Shown one piece after another: positions 22,977-33,347 of a stretch of 49,900 nucleotides of DNA. This stretch comes from a virus. The stretch's first letter is position 1, and each line of letters begins with the position of its first letter. The stretch is taken from positions 1 through 49,900 of IMG/VR virus record IMGVR_UViG_3300022924_000003. The stretch is one strand, 5' to 3'. Under the pieces are notes generated by a model. The model did not search any database and was not told where the DNA came from. It saw nothing but the letters and a program-made list of their open reading frames with translations. The position numbers and the translations under genes were made by a program.

Positions 22977-24872
22977 TTACCTCTTAAAAGTGTAGCTAGT
23001 TGTGCCTGCAATTACAGGGTTGTTAAATTCATAGATTCTGTATGGTACTGAAGCTCCGTCCGCCCCTGTAATATTCTCAAGTCTTAGTGTCCAGTCTCCA
23101 ATAGTTTCAAAATTGTTGGCGTCTAAGATACTTGTAAGAGCTCCATATGAAGTTGGGTAAGCAAAGTAGTAAACGTCTCCCGCTGAAGTCGTAAAGTTTC
23201 TCGCCACTGTAGCATTTGAAAGTGCCACTAGTTTACTCATTGCCGCCACTTGTGCAGCAGTTCTTCCTGGAAGCCCTGTACCTGAGAAGTAAGGGTATAC
23301 AAAGTTGTAAGTCACACTTGATGAAACGTCAGTTGGCCCACCAGAAGTACCGTCATCAGTTACAGTAGTGCTAAAAGTCGAAGTGTCTTGAATTGAGCCC
23401 GTCCAAGAATAGTTAGTTGCACCTGTACCCTGCTGAGAAGGAGGATTGTAGTCCACAAGCTGAGTCACACCAAGAAAGAATTGAATTCTCGCAATAGCAT
23501 CAGATCTTCTAGTTACGTTTGCCGTAAGAGTTGTGGCCGTTAGAGCTACCCCTTTCTCGCGGATAACGTTAGAATTGGTGGCACTTATAGTTACCTGCGG
23601 TGCGAGATATTGAAACCCGAAAAGCTGGTTGATAGCGTCGAGTAGTGAAGTTGTAGTAACAAGTTTGTTGAGGGTAGTAGAAAATCCGGCCAGTGTTCCA
23701 GATATCCAAGAGGCATCTCCTTCAGTAGTAGAGTTCTTTTGAATAAAGTCCCCTGCAGCTCCTCCCGCGGGTAATCCGCCTGAGCTAGCAGACCCAAAGG
23801 AGCCGACAATAATGTAAGACGCTTCCCAATTTGTAGGGGTATTGTCATTAAAAACTACTCCTCTGTTTTCCTGTGAAAGAACTAAGTTTGCCTGGCCATT
23901 AATCGTCTGCCCTACTTGAGGAGTAAACGTAACCATATTGGCGTCTGCAGTCGTTTTAACGAAGCCTACTTTCCACGCAGCACTTGGCATGCCTGAAAGG
24001 TCAGGAAGTGTAATTGCTACGTTTCCGCCTGTCGTATCCACAGAGATTAGGAAGTTGTCATCGTCTACGTAAGTAACTGTATACGGAGAATCTGCAAATG
24101 TTACTACTCTGATATCTTGAAAAGCAAAGAATTTCGCCCATAGCTCAGCTTCATTAGCGTAAGACAAAGCATTGGCTTCTGACTGAGCCGCGCTATCCTT
24201 ATACCCTTCTGCCTCATCAGCAAAGTTACTGGCCGCAACAGCGGACCCTGCAGCAGCTACAGCACTGTCCCCTGCAGCATCTTCAGCAGCTTGTGCCGCT
24301 ATAGCACTTGCATTGGCAGCAGTGGCAGCGGTTTGAGCCTCATCCCTAGCATCAAAGATATCTTGAACGTCAGGGCCATAATCGAAACCATCGCCTGCAG
24401 CGTTAACTTTTAAAATTTTATTTTCGTTACCTGTAGTAGGTGGAAGCTCTCCATTAACTGATCCTGGCCCAGTAGATAAAGCGCGACTTGCTTTTAAGTC
24501 AACCGACTTTAAAATCATGGCCAGACGATCTAGTGAACCTTCAAACTTCATAGGAGCTGTACGCCCTAAATCTGTAAACTTCGAGGGTTGATAAGCGTCA
24601 GACGTGAATTGGATAAAGATCGTGTATCCTACGGCCAGTTTACCTGTGCCATTGGTCCACTCCTGACCATCTTCAACTAGGGTAAGAACTGATACTGCAT
24701 TGTTAAGGGAGAAGTCGTCTTCATAGTTTAATGCTATGTTTACGCCATCTGCCAAACGGTTAACAAATACGACCAGGTCCGTTGGATCCCACGTAGGAAA
24801 GGTAATTGCAAAGTCGCCAGCAGTGTTATTGCCGACGTACTTATCTTCGGAAACGGTATTTTTACCAATCAT
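22977..24872 (-). CDS. T7-type tail fibre protein, 631 aa
   Basis: Residues 1-150 match the N-terminal particle-binding domain of T7 gp17 fibres (YVGNNTAGDFAITFPTWDP, then GRTAPMKFEGSLDRLAMILK). Residues about 175-247 are an Ala-rich coiled-coil shaft (AAQAAEDAAGDSAVAAAGSA). The remainder is beta-rich with an Ig-like segment and ends in TSYTFKR. ATG at 24872 with AAGG. Together with the 878-aa protein it probably makes a branched or two-part fibre (inference). Confidence 0.78.
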   Translation of the reverse strand: MIGKNTVSEDKYVGNNTAGDFAITFPTWDPTDLVVFVNRLADGVNIALNYEDDFSLNNAVSVLTLVEDGQEWTNGTGKLAVGYTIFIQFTSDAYQPSKFTDLGRTAPMKFEGSLDRLAMILKSVDLKASRALSTGPGSVNGELPPTTGNENKILKVNAAGDGFDYGPDVQDIFDARDEAQTAATAANASAIAAQAAEDAAGDSAVAAAGSAVAASNFADEAEGYKDSAAQSEANALSYANEAELWAKFFAFQDIRVVTFADSPYTVTYVDDDNFLISVDTTGGNVAITLPDLSGMPSAAWKVGFVKTTADANMVTFTPQVGQTINGQANLVLSQENRGVVFNDNTPTNWEASYIIVGSFGSASSGGLPAGGAAGDFIQKNSTTEGDASWISGTLAGFSTTLNKLVTTTSLLDAINQLFGFQYLAPQVTISATNSNVIREKGVALTATTLTANVTRRSDAIARIQFFLGVTQLVDYNPPSQQGTGATNYSWTGSIQDTSTFSTTVTDDGTSGGPTDVSSSVTYNFVYPYFSGTGLPGRTAAQVAAMSKLVALSNATVARNFTTSAGDVYYFAYPTSYGALTSILDANNFETIGDWTLRLENITGADGASVPYRIYEFNNPVIAGTTSYTFKR

Positions 24873-24880
24873 ATACGGCC

Positions 24881-27800
24881 TTAAAAGCTAGAGGTTTTCT
24901 TATTTGCTGTGCGTTTTACCTTACGGCGTGCGCCCATGTATCTTCTATATTCATCTTTACTCATGTCCTTAAACTTGTCTACGGCAATGTCTCCAAAGAT
25001 GCTGAATGGCTGTCCTGTTAAGAGAGTCATGAAGTCCGCAGCTGCAGCTTGCTGGTAAGGAGTAAACTCTAGCCCGTACTGCGCCATATCAGTTATCCCT
25101 TTAGTCAAGTTCTCTGCAGATTTTTCAAGTTCTCTAGAAGCAGGGGAAAGGGTGAACCTTCCGTAAGCTAAAAGAGAAGCTGGAATTTTACCTGCAACAG
25201 GTGCGAAGGCTTCAAATGATGCGCCTACAGATCTTCTTAAAACATCAGTAGCAATGTCGCGATCATCCATTCTAGTGGATCTCTTACCTTTCTTTTTTCG
25301 CTCTTCGTCTTCTGCGTCACGCTTACTTTCAGTGATTAAAGAATCGATGGCCGCCATACCTGCAATACCCGTAAGAAGGGTAAGAGATAAAGCTTTCGCC
25401 TTGTTAATATTTGACTTATTTCTCTGAAGATCCGTGTTCACCATTTCATAGTTGATGAGAGGTTCAGTAGAGAACATAGTAAGAATTTTTCTTAAGTTGT
25501 CTCCATAGGCAGTATTAGGCATTTCAGTAATGTTTGAACTGCCTCCAGTCTTAAGTACTACGTTGTTGGCGTAAGAGATCATTTGATTTTCAGTCATCTG
25601 AGTCTTAACCCCGTCAGGGCCTTCGACTGGTGAAGAGGCTTCATGATAAGCTGAATGCCACGCCACAGTGTCTGTTAAGTTTTGCATAATTTGCATTGGC
25701 ATGTACGCAAGAAGTTCAGCTCCTCTGCCCACGTTACCAATAAGATCGTTAATTTTTGAGACTTCATCCAAGTTTGAAAAGTACTTAGTCTGAGAGTACA
25801 TAAATCTATCCTTCATAACTGAAGATTTAGAAAGCATATCCCTTACCGAAGTTACTGGAGAAGACATAATTTTTGAAACCGCATAAGACATACTGACAGG
25901 ATTTGTAACCCTTGCAATTCTTCCTGCTCCTAGGAGCTGGCGAAGAGCAGAGGCATAGTTCCCTAAGAAGATGGAAACACCGGCATTCTTTCTAAGCGTA
26001 CCTAGGAAAGAATCAAACCCATCCCATTTATCCGCAGGCTTTCTAAATTCTTGAAGCTTAACTCGTTTCATCCACGGTTCAATTACGTTTTGGATAAGGC
26101 CCGGACGTTTACTATCTAAGAAGTCCTTCATAGCTGGAGTCATAACGTATTTAGAGAAAGTCGTAAGTGGCTCTCTTAAATGGATTACGTTCATGCCCGC
26201 CTCAATGTAGGCGTCTAAAGTATTTAAAGAAAGCGCTACCTCAGGGAAGGCGTCAGTTCTAGTTTTTGCCATTGTCGTATCTTTAGAAGGGAAAGCTTTC
26301 ATCAAGCTAAACTTATCCGATCCGCCATCTAGAATTTTTTGGAAGTCTTCAATTGACGTATCTTTAGAAGTTACGACAGGATAGTACCCTCCCTTCATCT
26401 CACCTACTGGAGTTTTAACTTTCCAGCCCTCAATATATCCCATCTCAATACCGTCATTGCGTCTGAGCACTGGAGTGATTCTAGAGCCCACGTCTTCTAA
26501 AGTTTCCCAAGCAGATTGAAGAAACTCGAAGTGTGTTTTATCTAAAGCTTTCTTCGCGTACAGCCCGTCAACAAAAGTCCAGAAATCTTCTACGGCCACA
26601 TTAAAGTTGGCAGGAGTAACGTCGGTATTTCCAAATAGAAATTTCTGCGCTCCTGACTGGCTTCCCATGTAGAACATGGCCGCCATGAGTTCTTCAGTAC
26701 CTTGGAATTTAAAATTGTATTTATCCCAAAATAGCGGAGTCTTAGTATCAAAGCTAAGTTTAAGCCTTCCAAATCGGGCAGGAGATATAATCTTCGCACC
26801 AACTGAAGTAGGAAACTTCTTAGTGATATCGTATAGCTTTTTCTTAATGGCACGTTTTTCTACGTCCATAGTTGCTTCTGCCGTCTGAATCTCGCCCATT
26901 ACCTGGCCAATATTTGAAACGGCAAACTCAGCATCGTTTTTAAACAGGTTAGCTAAAACACCTCTAAGCTTCGAGTTTGATGCCCTTGCTCTAGATAAGT
27001 GTGACCATTCAAGGTCTCCCTCAATATTGGTCTGCCCCTTAGCTAAAAAGCTTACAGTCTGAGTATCTTGGATCATCCCTAAGTCTTGAGATACTGCGGC
27101 TTCAAGCTCTACTTTTTTACCTGCTACTGTCGCCTGATTGATTAATCTAGAAGTGGTAAGTGCTAGACGTGCAAAATCGCCCACAGCAAGCGCCCCGTCC
27201 ACAGTCAGCCCTTGCCCTCCAGGATAAAAAGAAACCTTTCTAAGGGCATTATTTAAGGCCTCAATAGCGTCTGCACTGATAGGCGTACCTTCAGCAAAGT
27301 CTGCAGCGGTTAAAGGCATGAGAGGCAGAGCGTTGTTAAATCTCTGAATCTGCGCCACTGCCGTTTGGGCCACAGAAATATTATACCAAGTTCTATCTTG
27401 GAATTGATTAGTTGTAATTTTTGCAAGTCTATTAATTCTACTTCTTGCCTTAGCTAAAGCTGTCTGAGCTTCCAGGCCTTTAATGAACGCGAAGTAATTC
27501 TTAGCTTCATTTATAGAACTTAAAATAGCCCTTTCAAAATCTTTACCTTTGAAAGCTTTACCTGCATCATTTCTGTGCTTATTGGCCGCAGCAAGAAACT
27601 TCTTAGCTCCAAACCTCGGAGCAGGAGAACTTCCTACAATTTGAGCAGCTTCGAGTTTTAGCATATCTTGGAAGTCAGAATTTAACTTTTCAGGAGAGTC
27701 GATAAGCCCTTTAGTAGCATTCATGAATTGAGTAGGGTACTGCTCATAGAATATTTTAAACTCATCTTTAATAAGCTTAGCTCTACCTTTCTTCTGAACC

Positions 27801-30800
27801 TCATCCACTGCAATATCATGAATCTCATTATCTGTTTTAAGTAGAGGTGCAGCTTCTGCAAGCTTCTCTCCAGTCAACTCGTTAATCATCTCATCACGTT
27901 GTCCAGCTTCAGTAAGAAGTGCTATGAATTCGTTACGATCATTAAGCCCGATCATATCCATAACCATAGCAGCATCAAGGCCGCCTTTCTTTTTACCTGT
28001 AATCATGAAGTATGGGGCAGCTTTTTTAAGCGCCTGCATAGCTACATCATCGCCCCCATAAAAGAAGTCTTTAGCAGAGTCATAGCTAATACGTGGATCT
28101 TCTCCACCTTTAGTCTTGTACTCAGTATAAACGTCTTGCATTTTTGAACGAAGGATCATTGAAGGAAGGGTATCAATTTCAGATTCCGCCTGTGCAGTGA
28201 GCTCCGCAAACTTAGATTCAAAAATTTCATTACGCTCATTGATTGAACGATTGAAAGATTTTCCATAAGTATTGGCCGTAGCTTCTGATCTGGCATCATA
28301 GTAAGCGGCCATGTACTCAGAGGCTTTAGGGCCAAGTTCCGCAGGAGTAAATTTCATATCAGGGAACATAGAGTAAACCTCGTCGTTTGCTACTCTAGTT
28401 GCTGCGAATATTGAATCGAACATGCCTTCGACTTTTGGCGTGATTTCAAGTGTAGGGTATTTACGTTTTAAGTTTCTAAGAGCGTTGAAATGTTTAATCA
28501 TCCACTCTTTCATTTTATCCATTAAGCGTTTAGCCCTAGAGTCTTTGAACTTACCTTTAAGGAAGTAATCCTCAGCGGTTTGAGCAAAGGTCTCCTGAGT
28601 CTGGCGCGTTCTTTCAGAGTCCTGGCCGCGTAGAATTTCATCTAGCGATTCCAGGCCTAGAAGTTCTGAAGCAGTATCCATAGCTTCACGATACGCCCTA
28701 ATGTCGCCCTGAACCGTATTCAGATCAAGATCGCGAAGTAGTTGAAAATCTTCCGCCATTCCATAGAGGAAGATGTGAGATAGTTCGTGAATTGCGGTGG
28801 TAGGAGTAGCTTCCTTGTTGAATGCTACCGAAAAGAAGTCTGAATCTGGCGTAGGTAACACGACATTAGAGCGCTTGTTAGTTTTCCCAAATTGAATTCG
28901 GTCTAGCGCCTGAGCTAATGGAACTCCGGCAACTTTAGATCTTAGGTTTAAATTTCTTAAATTAATTGTGGCGATATCATCTACGACGTTTTGCCCAATA
29001 GTGTTTGGAAGAGAGCGCTTAAGCCTTCTTCTAAAATTGTCAAAAGCATCTTGATCTTCAAGAGTCGCGAATTGAGAAGTAAGGTCTAGCGGGCGAAGAG
29101 GAGTCGAGCCTTCTCCTTGAACAACTTCACCAAATGGAGGAGGTTCATTCGCTTCAACATTATCTTCCATAGAGTCAGAAGTTTCTTCAGTATCAAAAAG
29201 AACTAAAGGATCCTGCTCAAAAGCAGTGTTGATTTCAGAACCTTGAAGAGCATTGAATTCATTTCCTCCTACGCGAGGTAGAAGCTCTAACTCTCCATTC
29301 TCTTCAGTTGCAATGATCCAATCTGCTAAAGGAATTGTAATAGGGGAATCCGCGTCTTTAGCAAAGCTATACGCTTGCTGTACCTCAGGAGAAAATTTTC
29401 TAAGTTCTGAGTATGGATCCAACCCTCTTTCAACGTGAAAGCTTTCCCATTCAGAAGGAATGATGCTCACTACTCCAGTCTCAGACTCTTTAACGATATT
29501 GCGTTCAATAATCGAAGACTCTAGCTCTGAAGGGTCAACAGTTTTATTCCCTGGAATAGGGTCTTGAGAGGTAACAGAGTTATCTTCAATTGTAGTATTG
29601 ATAAGCTCTGCTACCTGATCCGCGTTTTCAAGAATGGCAGGGTTTTCTTTAACCACAGCTTTCAATTCTGAAAGTCGGGCCGCATCTTTATTTGCTTTAG
29701 TTGCAGCTTCGATTTTTGCCACAGTCTTAGATGCCCCTTTTTCTTTTAATATTCTTACAGTTCCTTGAGTAGCTGTTCCTACCGCAGTTAGAGGTCCTGC
29801 CACTAAACCTTCTGTAGCCGCTTCAACGGCCACTTCAGCAACGTTTACTTCTTGCCCGGATGCGAGCTTTCCGCCTACTTGAGCTGCAGCTTCTCCTCCG
29901 GCTTCTGACGCCACCCCTCCAGCAATGCTTGTAACAGCAGCTGCCACTGGGTTTTTAGGTACCAGCTTACCGAAGAATTTACCTCCAATAAAACTGAAAG
30001 CTGCTTCTGCAGAACCAATGATAGGAGCGTAAACGTTGGCATCTTTACGGGCCGTATTTACTCTGATCGGATCGGCAAAAAATGCCTCATAGTCAATCTC
30101 TCCAGTCTTAGGATCTCTGAAAGATTCAAAGTAAGATTGAGCTCTTCCAGCGTAGGCCGTGATCGCACCTACTGAACCCCCAACTGCGGCACCTGAAATA
30201 GGCCCGGCAATAGAGGCTGCAGCTCCCGACACTACAGGAAGGGCAGTACTTTCTGCCATGAAATTGAAAGCATCTACAGGGTTTTGTACCGCTGCGCTTA
30301 GATACCCTAGAACCGCATCCGCAGTTTCAAAAGTTCCAGTCCCTACAGTTTTTAAAACAGTAAGGAGATTTTCTGTTGTACCTTTGTCTAAAGGAAGCTC
30401 AGAGAAATTTGTTATTGATTGCCCAAATCGGGCCTGAAAATCTGCTAAACTAGCTTGAACTTTCTGGTACCCTTCGGAAGTATTTTGATTTTCTTTTTGT
30501 AGTTGGTCGTATCTTCTAAGAGTTGCAATCCCTTCTTCTCTTCCAACCTCGGAGTTCAACACTTTGATAAGTGCAATACCCTTACCAAACTGGACAACCT
30601 GAGAAGCGAAAGCTTTCTCAATGTCAGACTTCACAAGGTTAACAGTAGATGCTTCGACTTTCTTAGCGTAGTTCCCTGTCTTTTTTAGAAGGGCGTTATT
30701 GTTTTTATCTGCGGCCCACTTAGTTGTAGAAGGGAAGCTATCTTTAATCGATTCAGATTCAAGCTTAGTTCTTACCGTATTTTCATCATTATTGTCTAAA

Positions 30801-31555
30801 AGAAGTCCGGCTTCCTCTGTGGAAATTCCATACTGTTTAGATAGCGCTTTGGCCTTAGTATCCCTTTCAAGTTCATCCTCATTTGAAACATCAGTAGCAA
30901 GGTCAAACTCTGCTTTGACGTCTCTCTTTGTAGGAGGGGCAAGTGCCGCAAGCTCAGAAGCTAGGTCGTCTACCCCTTGAGTATTTGCAGTGTCTTGAGA
31001 ATTTTGAACCGTAGTTGCTTCAGTATCATTGCCTGCGTTCGGGTTATCCATTAAACCGGCCAATTCGTCCGCAATACTTTGAGGCTGAGCTTCAGGTGCA
31101 GGAACTCCAATCCAGCTATTGTAGCGCCAATCTGCGCGCTCAGGAAGGTTGCCTATTGCTTTGTATTCTCCAGTGTCGGCAATTTTTGCCTTGTTCAATT
31201 TTTTAAGCTTTGCTGCTACGCCGTCAAAGTCTCCCGCATTAACCAAATCAATAAGGCCATGCTTCTGCATTGTAGGAAGCCCCATATTATAATGGGTATC
31301 CAATAATACATCTTGGCGCTCTTGAGGAAGGTCCACTTGAATTACAGAAGATAGCTCAGCTTCGGCTTCAGCAATACGATTGGCCATATCCGCTTCAGCT
31401 TGCTCCTGGGTAATTTTCTGCCCTTTCTTCCATTTAGGAGAAGTGATACCGTACCCTAAAGAAAGGACTCCATTCGTATCAGGCTTGGCCGTGGCGAGGA
31501 ATCCCTCAAACCCTTTAATAGTACTCTTTAAGTTCTCTGACGATCGAATGGCCAT
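24881..31555 (-). CDS. giant ejection/internal virion protein: GH24 lysozyme plus zincin, 2224 aa
   Basis: The largest gene. Residues 1-155 are a T4-type lysozyme (GFEGF with Glu17, Asp26, Ser32, then LGYGIT), in the place where T7 gp16 has its transglycosylase. A Gly/Ala-rich hydrophobic block follows (about 430-600). HELSH at 923-927 in AIHELSHIFLYG is an HExxH zincin motif, with a likely glutamate ligand in TFAQTAEDYF near 985. A hydrophobic helix lies near 2053-2072. This looks like the multidomain polyvalent proteins that phages inject with their DNA. Start at 31555 has GGGAGA. Confidence 0.82.
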   Translation of the reverse strand: MAIRSSENLKSTIKGFEGFLATAKPDTNGVLSLGYGITSPKWKKGQKITQEQAEADMANRIAEAEAELSSVIQVDLPQERQDVLLDTHYNMGLPTMQKHGLIDLVNAGDFDGVAAKLKKLNKAKIADTGEYKAIGNLPERADWRYNSWIGVPAPEAQPQSIADELAGLMDNPNAGNDTEATTVQNSQDTANTQGVDDLASELAALAPPTKRDVKAEFDLATDVSNEDELERDTKAKALSKQYGISTEEAGLLLDNNDENTVRTKLESESIKDSFPSTTKWAADKNNNALLKKTGNYAKKVEASTVNLVKSDIEKAFASQVVQFGKGIALIKVLNSEVGREEGIATLRRYDQLQKENQNTSEGYQKVQASLADFQARFGQSITNFSELPLDKGTTENLLTVLKTVGTGTFETADAVLGYLSAAVQNPVDAFNFMAESTALPVVSGAAASIAGPISGAAVGGSVGAITAYAGRAQSYFESFRDPKTGEIDYEAFFADPIRVNTARKDANVYAPIIGSAEAAFSFIGGKFFGKLVPKNPVAAAVTSIAGGVASEAGGEAAAQVGGKLASGQEVNVAEVAVEAATEGLVAGPLTAVGTATQGTVRILKEKGASKTVAKIEAATKANKDAARLSELKAVVKENPAILENADQVAELINTTIEDNSVTSQDPIPGNKTVDPSELESSIIERNIVKESETGVVSIIPSEWESFHVERGLDPYSELRKFSPEVQQAYSFAKDADSPITIPLADWIIATEENGELELLPRVGGNEFNALQGSEINTAFEQDPLVLFDTEETSDSMEDNVEANEPPPFGEVVQGEGSTPLRPLDLTSQFATLEDQDAFDNFRRRLKRSLPNTIGQNVVDDIATINLRNLNLRSKVAGVPLAQALDRIQFGKTNKRSNVVLPTPDSDFFSVAFNKEATPTTAIHELSHIFLYGMAEDFQLLRDLDLNTVQGDIRAYREAMDTASELLGLESLDEILRGQDSERTRQTQETFAQTAEDYFLKGKFKDSRAKRLMDKMKEWMIKHFNALRNLKRKYPTLEITPKVEGMFDSIFAATRVANDEVYSMFPDMKFTPAELGPKASEYMAAYYDARSEATANTYGKSFNRSINERNEIFESKFAELTAQAESEIDTLPSMILRSKMQDVYTEYKTKGGEDPRISYDSAKDFFYGGDDVAMQALKKAAPYFMITGKKKGGLDAAMVMDMIGLNDRNEFIALLTEAGQRDEMINELTGEKLAEAAPLLKTDNEIHDIAVDEVQKKGRAKLIKDEFKIFYEQYPTQFMNATKGLIDSPEKLNSDFQDMLKLEAAQIVGSSPAPRFGAKKFLAAANKHRNDAGKAFKGKDFERAILSSINEAKNYFAFIKGLEAQTALAKARSRINRLAKITTNQFQDRTWYNISVAQTAVAQIQRFNNALPLMPLTAADFAEGTPISADAIEALNNALRKVSFYPGGQGLTVDGALAVGDFARLALTTSRLINQATVAGKKVELEAAVSQDLGMIQDTQTVSFLAKGQTNIEGDLEWSHLSRARASNSKLRGVLANLFKNDAEFAVSNIGQVMGEIQTAEATMDVEKRAIKKKLYDITKKFPTSVGAKIISPARFGRLKLSFDTKTPLFWDKYNFKFQGTEELMAAMFYMGSQSGAQKFLFGNTDVTPANFNVAVEDFWTFVDGLYAKKALDKTHFEFLQSAWETLEDVGSRITPVLRRNDGIEMGYIEGWKVKTPVGEMKGGYYPVVTSKDTSIEDFQKILDGGSDKFSLMKAFPSKDTTMAKTRTDAFPEVALSLNTLDAYIEAGMNVIHLREPLTTFSKYVMTPAMKDFLDSKRPGLIQNVIEPWMKRVKLQEFRKPADKWDGFDSFLGTLRKNAGVSIFLGNYASALRQLLGAGRIARVTNPVSMSYAVSKIMSSPVTSVRDMLSKSSVMKDRFMYSQTKYFSNLDEVSKINDLIGNVGRGAELLAYMPMQIMQNLTDTVAWHSAYHEASSPVEGPDGVKTQMTENQMISYANNVVLKTGGSSNITEMPNTAYGDNLRKILTMFSTEPLINYEMVNTDLQRNKSNINKAKALSLTLLTGIAGMAAIDSLITESKRDAEDEERKKKGKRSTRMDDRDIATDVLRRSVGASFEAFAPVAGKIPASLLAYGRFTLSPASRELEKSAENLTKGITDMAQYGLEFTPYQQAAAADFMTLLTGQPFSIFGDIAVDKFKDMSKDEYRRYMGARRKVKRTANKKTSSF

Positions 31556-31567
31556 ATGTCTCCCAAA

Positions 31568-33346
31568 TTATTTAAGCGGTTTGCCTTGTCTCATACGTTG
31601 GCGTAATAGGAGCTCCACTTTATCTGCTGGAGGCTCTTGTTTAAACTTAGTCTTATATTCATTAATTGCGCGCTCTCTGAAAGCTGCTTGGTCTTCTTCA
31701 GTGTAGGTCGTAGGATTTCCTGTCTGAGAAAATTTATTAGGTAACGCGTACTGAGCATCTTCTGAAGTAAAACGGATTCCTTCTGAGAACCATTTAGATG
31801 GGTTTGCCCAAGTAGATTTTTTCTCTGGAGTAACTAGTGTTTTAGCTTGGTCGTATGCTGTAGCTCTTACTTTTTTACGTAATTCTTCACGAGTAATTTT
31901 TGGATTCTGCTCAATCAGCTCTTCAGCGTACCCCATGGCAACACTCATGAACTGACCCGCTTCTTGCTTATCTGTATACCCCATGCCATCTGATAAAGAT
32001 CGAAGGTCATTATACATGTAAGAGGAAAGATCATTCTGGAGTTTCCTTGATTCATCGGCAAAGTTAGCTTTTCGCTTATCGTACATTCCTTGAAGTCTGC
32101 GCGCATCCTCTACTGAAGAAGCCCCAAAAGCATCATTTAAAAATCCTGGCTCGTTAAGCTGTTCTGCCGTGGCATTGTAGATTTTATCCACTGTACGGTC
32201 GTATACTTTTTTGTCAGTAACTTTTGCATAGTATGATCCACCATTCTTGGAAACTCTATCCAAGATGGCCGTCTGCTCATCTGCAGGAAGCTTCTGTAAC
32301 ATGGCCTGAACTTCAGGGTCGTTAAGATTTTTATTGTCCTGAGTAAGGCTTTTGATAACATTTTCTTTCTGAAGATCATTTTGAATTTTAGTAGATTTTT
32401 CTGCAGAAGCTGTCAGCGATTTGTTAATCGCATCCATTGTTCTAGCAGTCTTATCATTAGGGGCAAGGTCATAGATAAGTTTCGCCTGCTCTGATGGATC
32501 CGCTGTAGTTCTTCTAACCTGGTCTACAAGCCCAGAAGCTACTTTTGACTGGTTGCTTTCCATGGCGCTGTTGATTGCGGCTATGGCCTTATTACGTTCA
32601 GCTGGAAGAAGGGATTTATCGTACTCTGAAAACATATCTCGCGCGAGGTCCAGACGCTGGTTCTTAGCGAGAGCAATGATTGAATTCCCTACAGTCTTAG
32701 ATTCAGCCGCGGCCACTTCGTTATTAATAAGGTCTTTAAGAGGCATGCCCGAAGGGGTCATAGCATTCTCATCTTCCCCATAAGTAAACATGGCCTTCTC
32801 TCTAACCTTGTCACGGATTAGCTGAAGGCGGGCGGGGTAGAGATCCGTATCCGCAGACCCAGTAATAGTATCATTCATAAGAGTAGAAATGTTCGCGTTG
32901 AACGTGTCTTGCTCTACTTTTTTAACTTGCCCTACAGTATAAGGCTGAGTTGATCGAGTATACTTGTTTTGGATATTCTGAATTTCAGTATCAAAGATTG
33001 GGTGATACTTGGCATCGTACTTAGCCTTCTGTTCCTCCAATCTTTTAGCTAGAGTTTCAGAGCCTTCCTTGGAAGTTTTAAGAGTGTCTAGCCCGGTTGA
33101 GCTTAGCACTCCTCCCTCAACTTCGAGTCTTATCTTCTCTGCTTCTTCTTGGAATCTATTCTTAATAAAGGTCGTACTGGAGTCGTTCTTTACGTCCATA
33201 TCCCTAGCAACAATATTTGCCGCCTGGCCAATGTTCTGTAAGAAGTTAGTAGAAATCGGAGTTGCTGCAATTGCGCGCGTGCGAGTTTCAGGGATGCCTT
33301 GAAGTTTGACTACAGGAGTATTTTGAGGCGATGGAGTTTGTGCCAT
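31568..33346 (-). CDS. internal virion / ejection protein (T7 gp15-like position), 592 aa
   Basis: ATG at 33346 (GCGGAGG 8 nt upstream) is chosen over an in-frame start at 33400 that lies within the previous gene. The protein is predominantly alpha-helical and charged, with long stretches of Lys/Glu/Asp/Ala and few hydrophobic blocks, as in T7 gp15, the periplasmic tunnel protein. It follows the gp14-like gene by one base and precedes the giant hydrolase, the same order as T7 14-15-16. Assignment rests on order and composition. Confidence 0.68.
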   Translation of the reverse strand: MAQTPSPQNTPVVKLQGIPETRTRAIAATPISTNFLQNIGQAANIVARDMDVKNDSSTTFIKNRFQEEAEKIRLEVEGGVLSSTGLDTLKTSKEGSETLAKRLEEQKAKYDAKYHPIFDTEIQNIQNKYTRSTQPYTVGQVKKVEQDTFNANISTLMNDTITGSADTDLYPARLQLIRDKVREKAMFTYGEDENAMTPSGMPLKDLINNEVAAAESKTVGNSIIALAKNQRLDLARDMFSEYDKSLLPAERNKAIAAINSAMESNQSKVASGLVDQVRRTTADPSEQAKLIYDLAPNDKTARTMDAINKSLTASAEKSTKIQNDLQKENVIKSLTQDNKNLNDPEVQAMLQKLPADEQTAILDRVSKNGGSYYAKVTDKKVYDRTVDKIYNATAEQLNEPGFLNDAFGASSVEDARRLQGMYDKRKANFADESRKLQNDLSSYMYNDLRSLSDGMGYTDKQEAGQFMSVAMGYAEELIEQNPKITREELRKKVRATAYDQAKTLVTPEKKSTWANPSKWFSEGIRFTSEDAQYALPNKFSQTGNPTTYTEEDQAAFRERAINEYKTKFKQEPPADKVELLLRQRMRQGKPLK

Positions 33347-33347
33347 A

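Noticed and set aside
20334-24872. Diversity-generating retroelement, as in BPP-1, given the BPP-1-like head genes
   Set aside because: No reverse-transcriptase frame (YxDD) is present and I see no template/variable repeat pair near the fibres.
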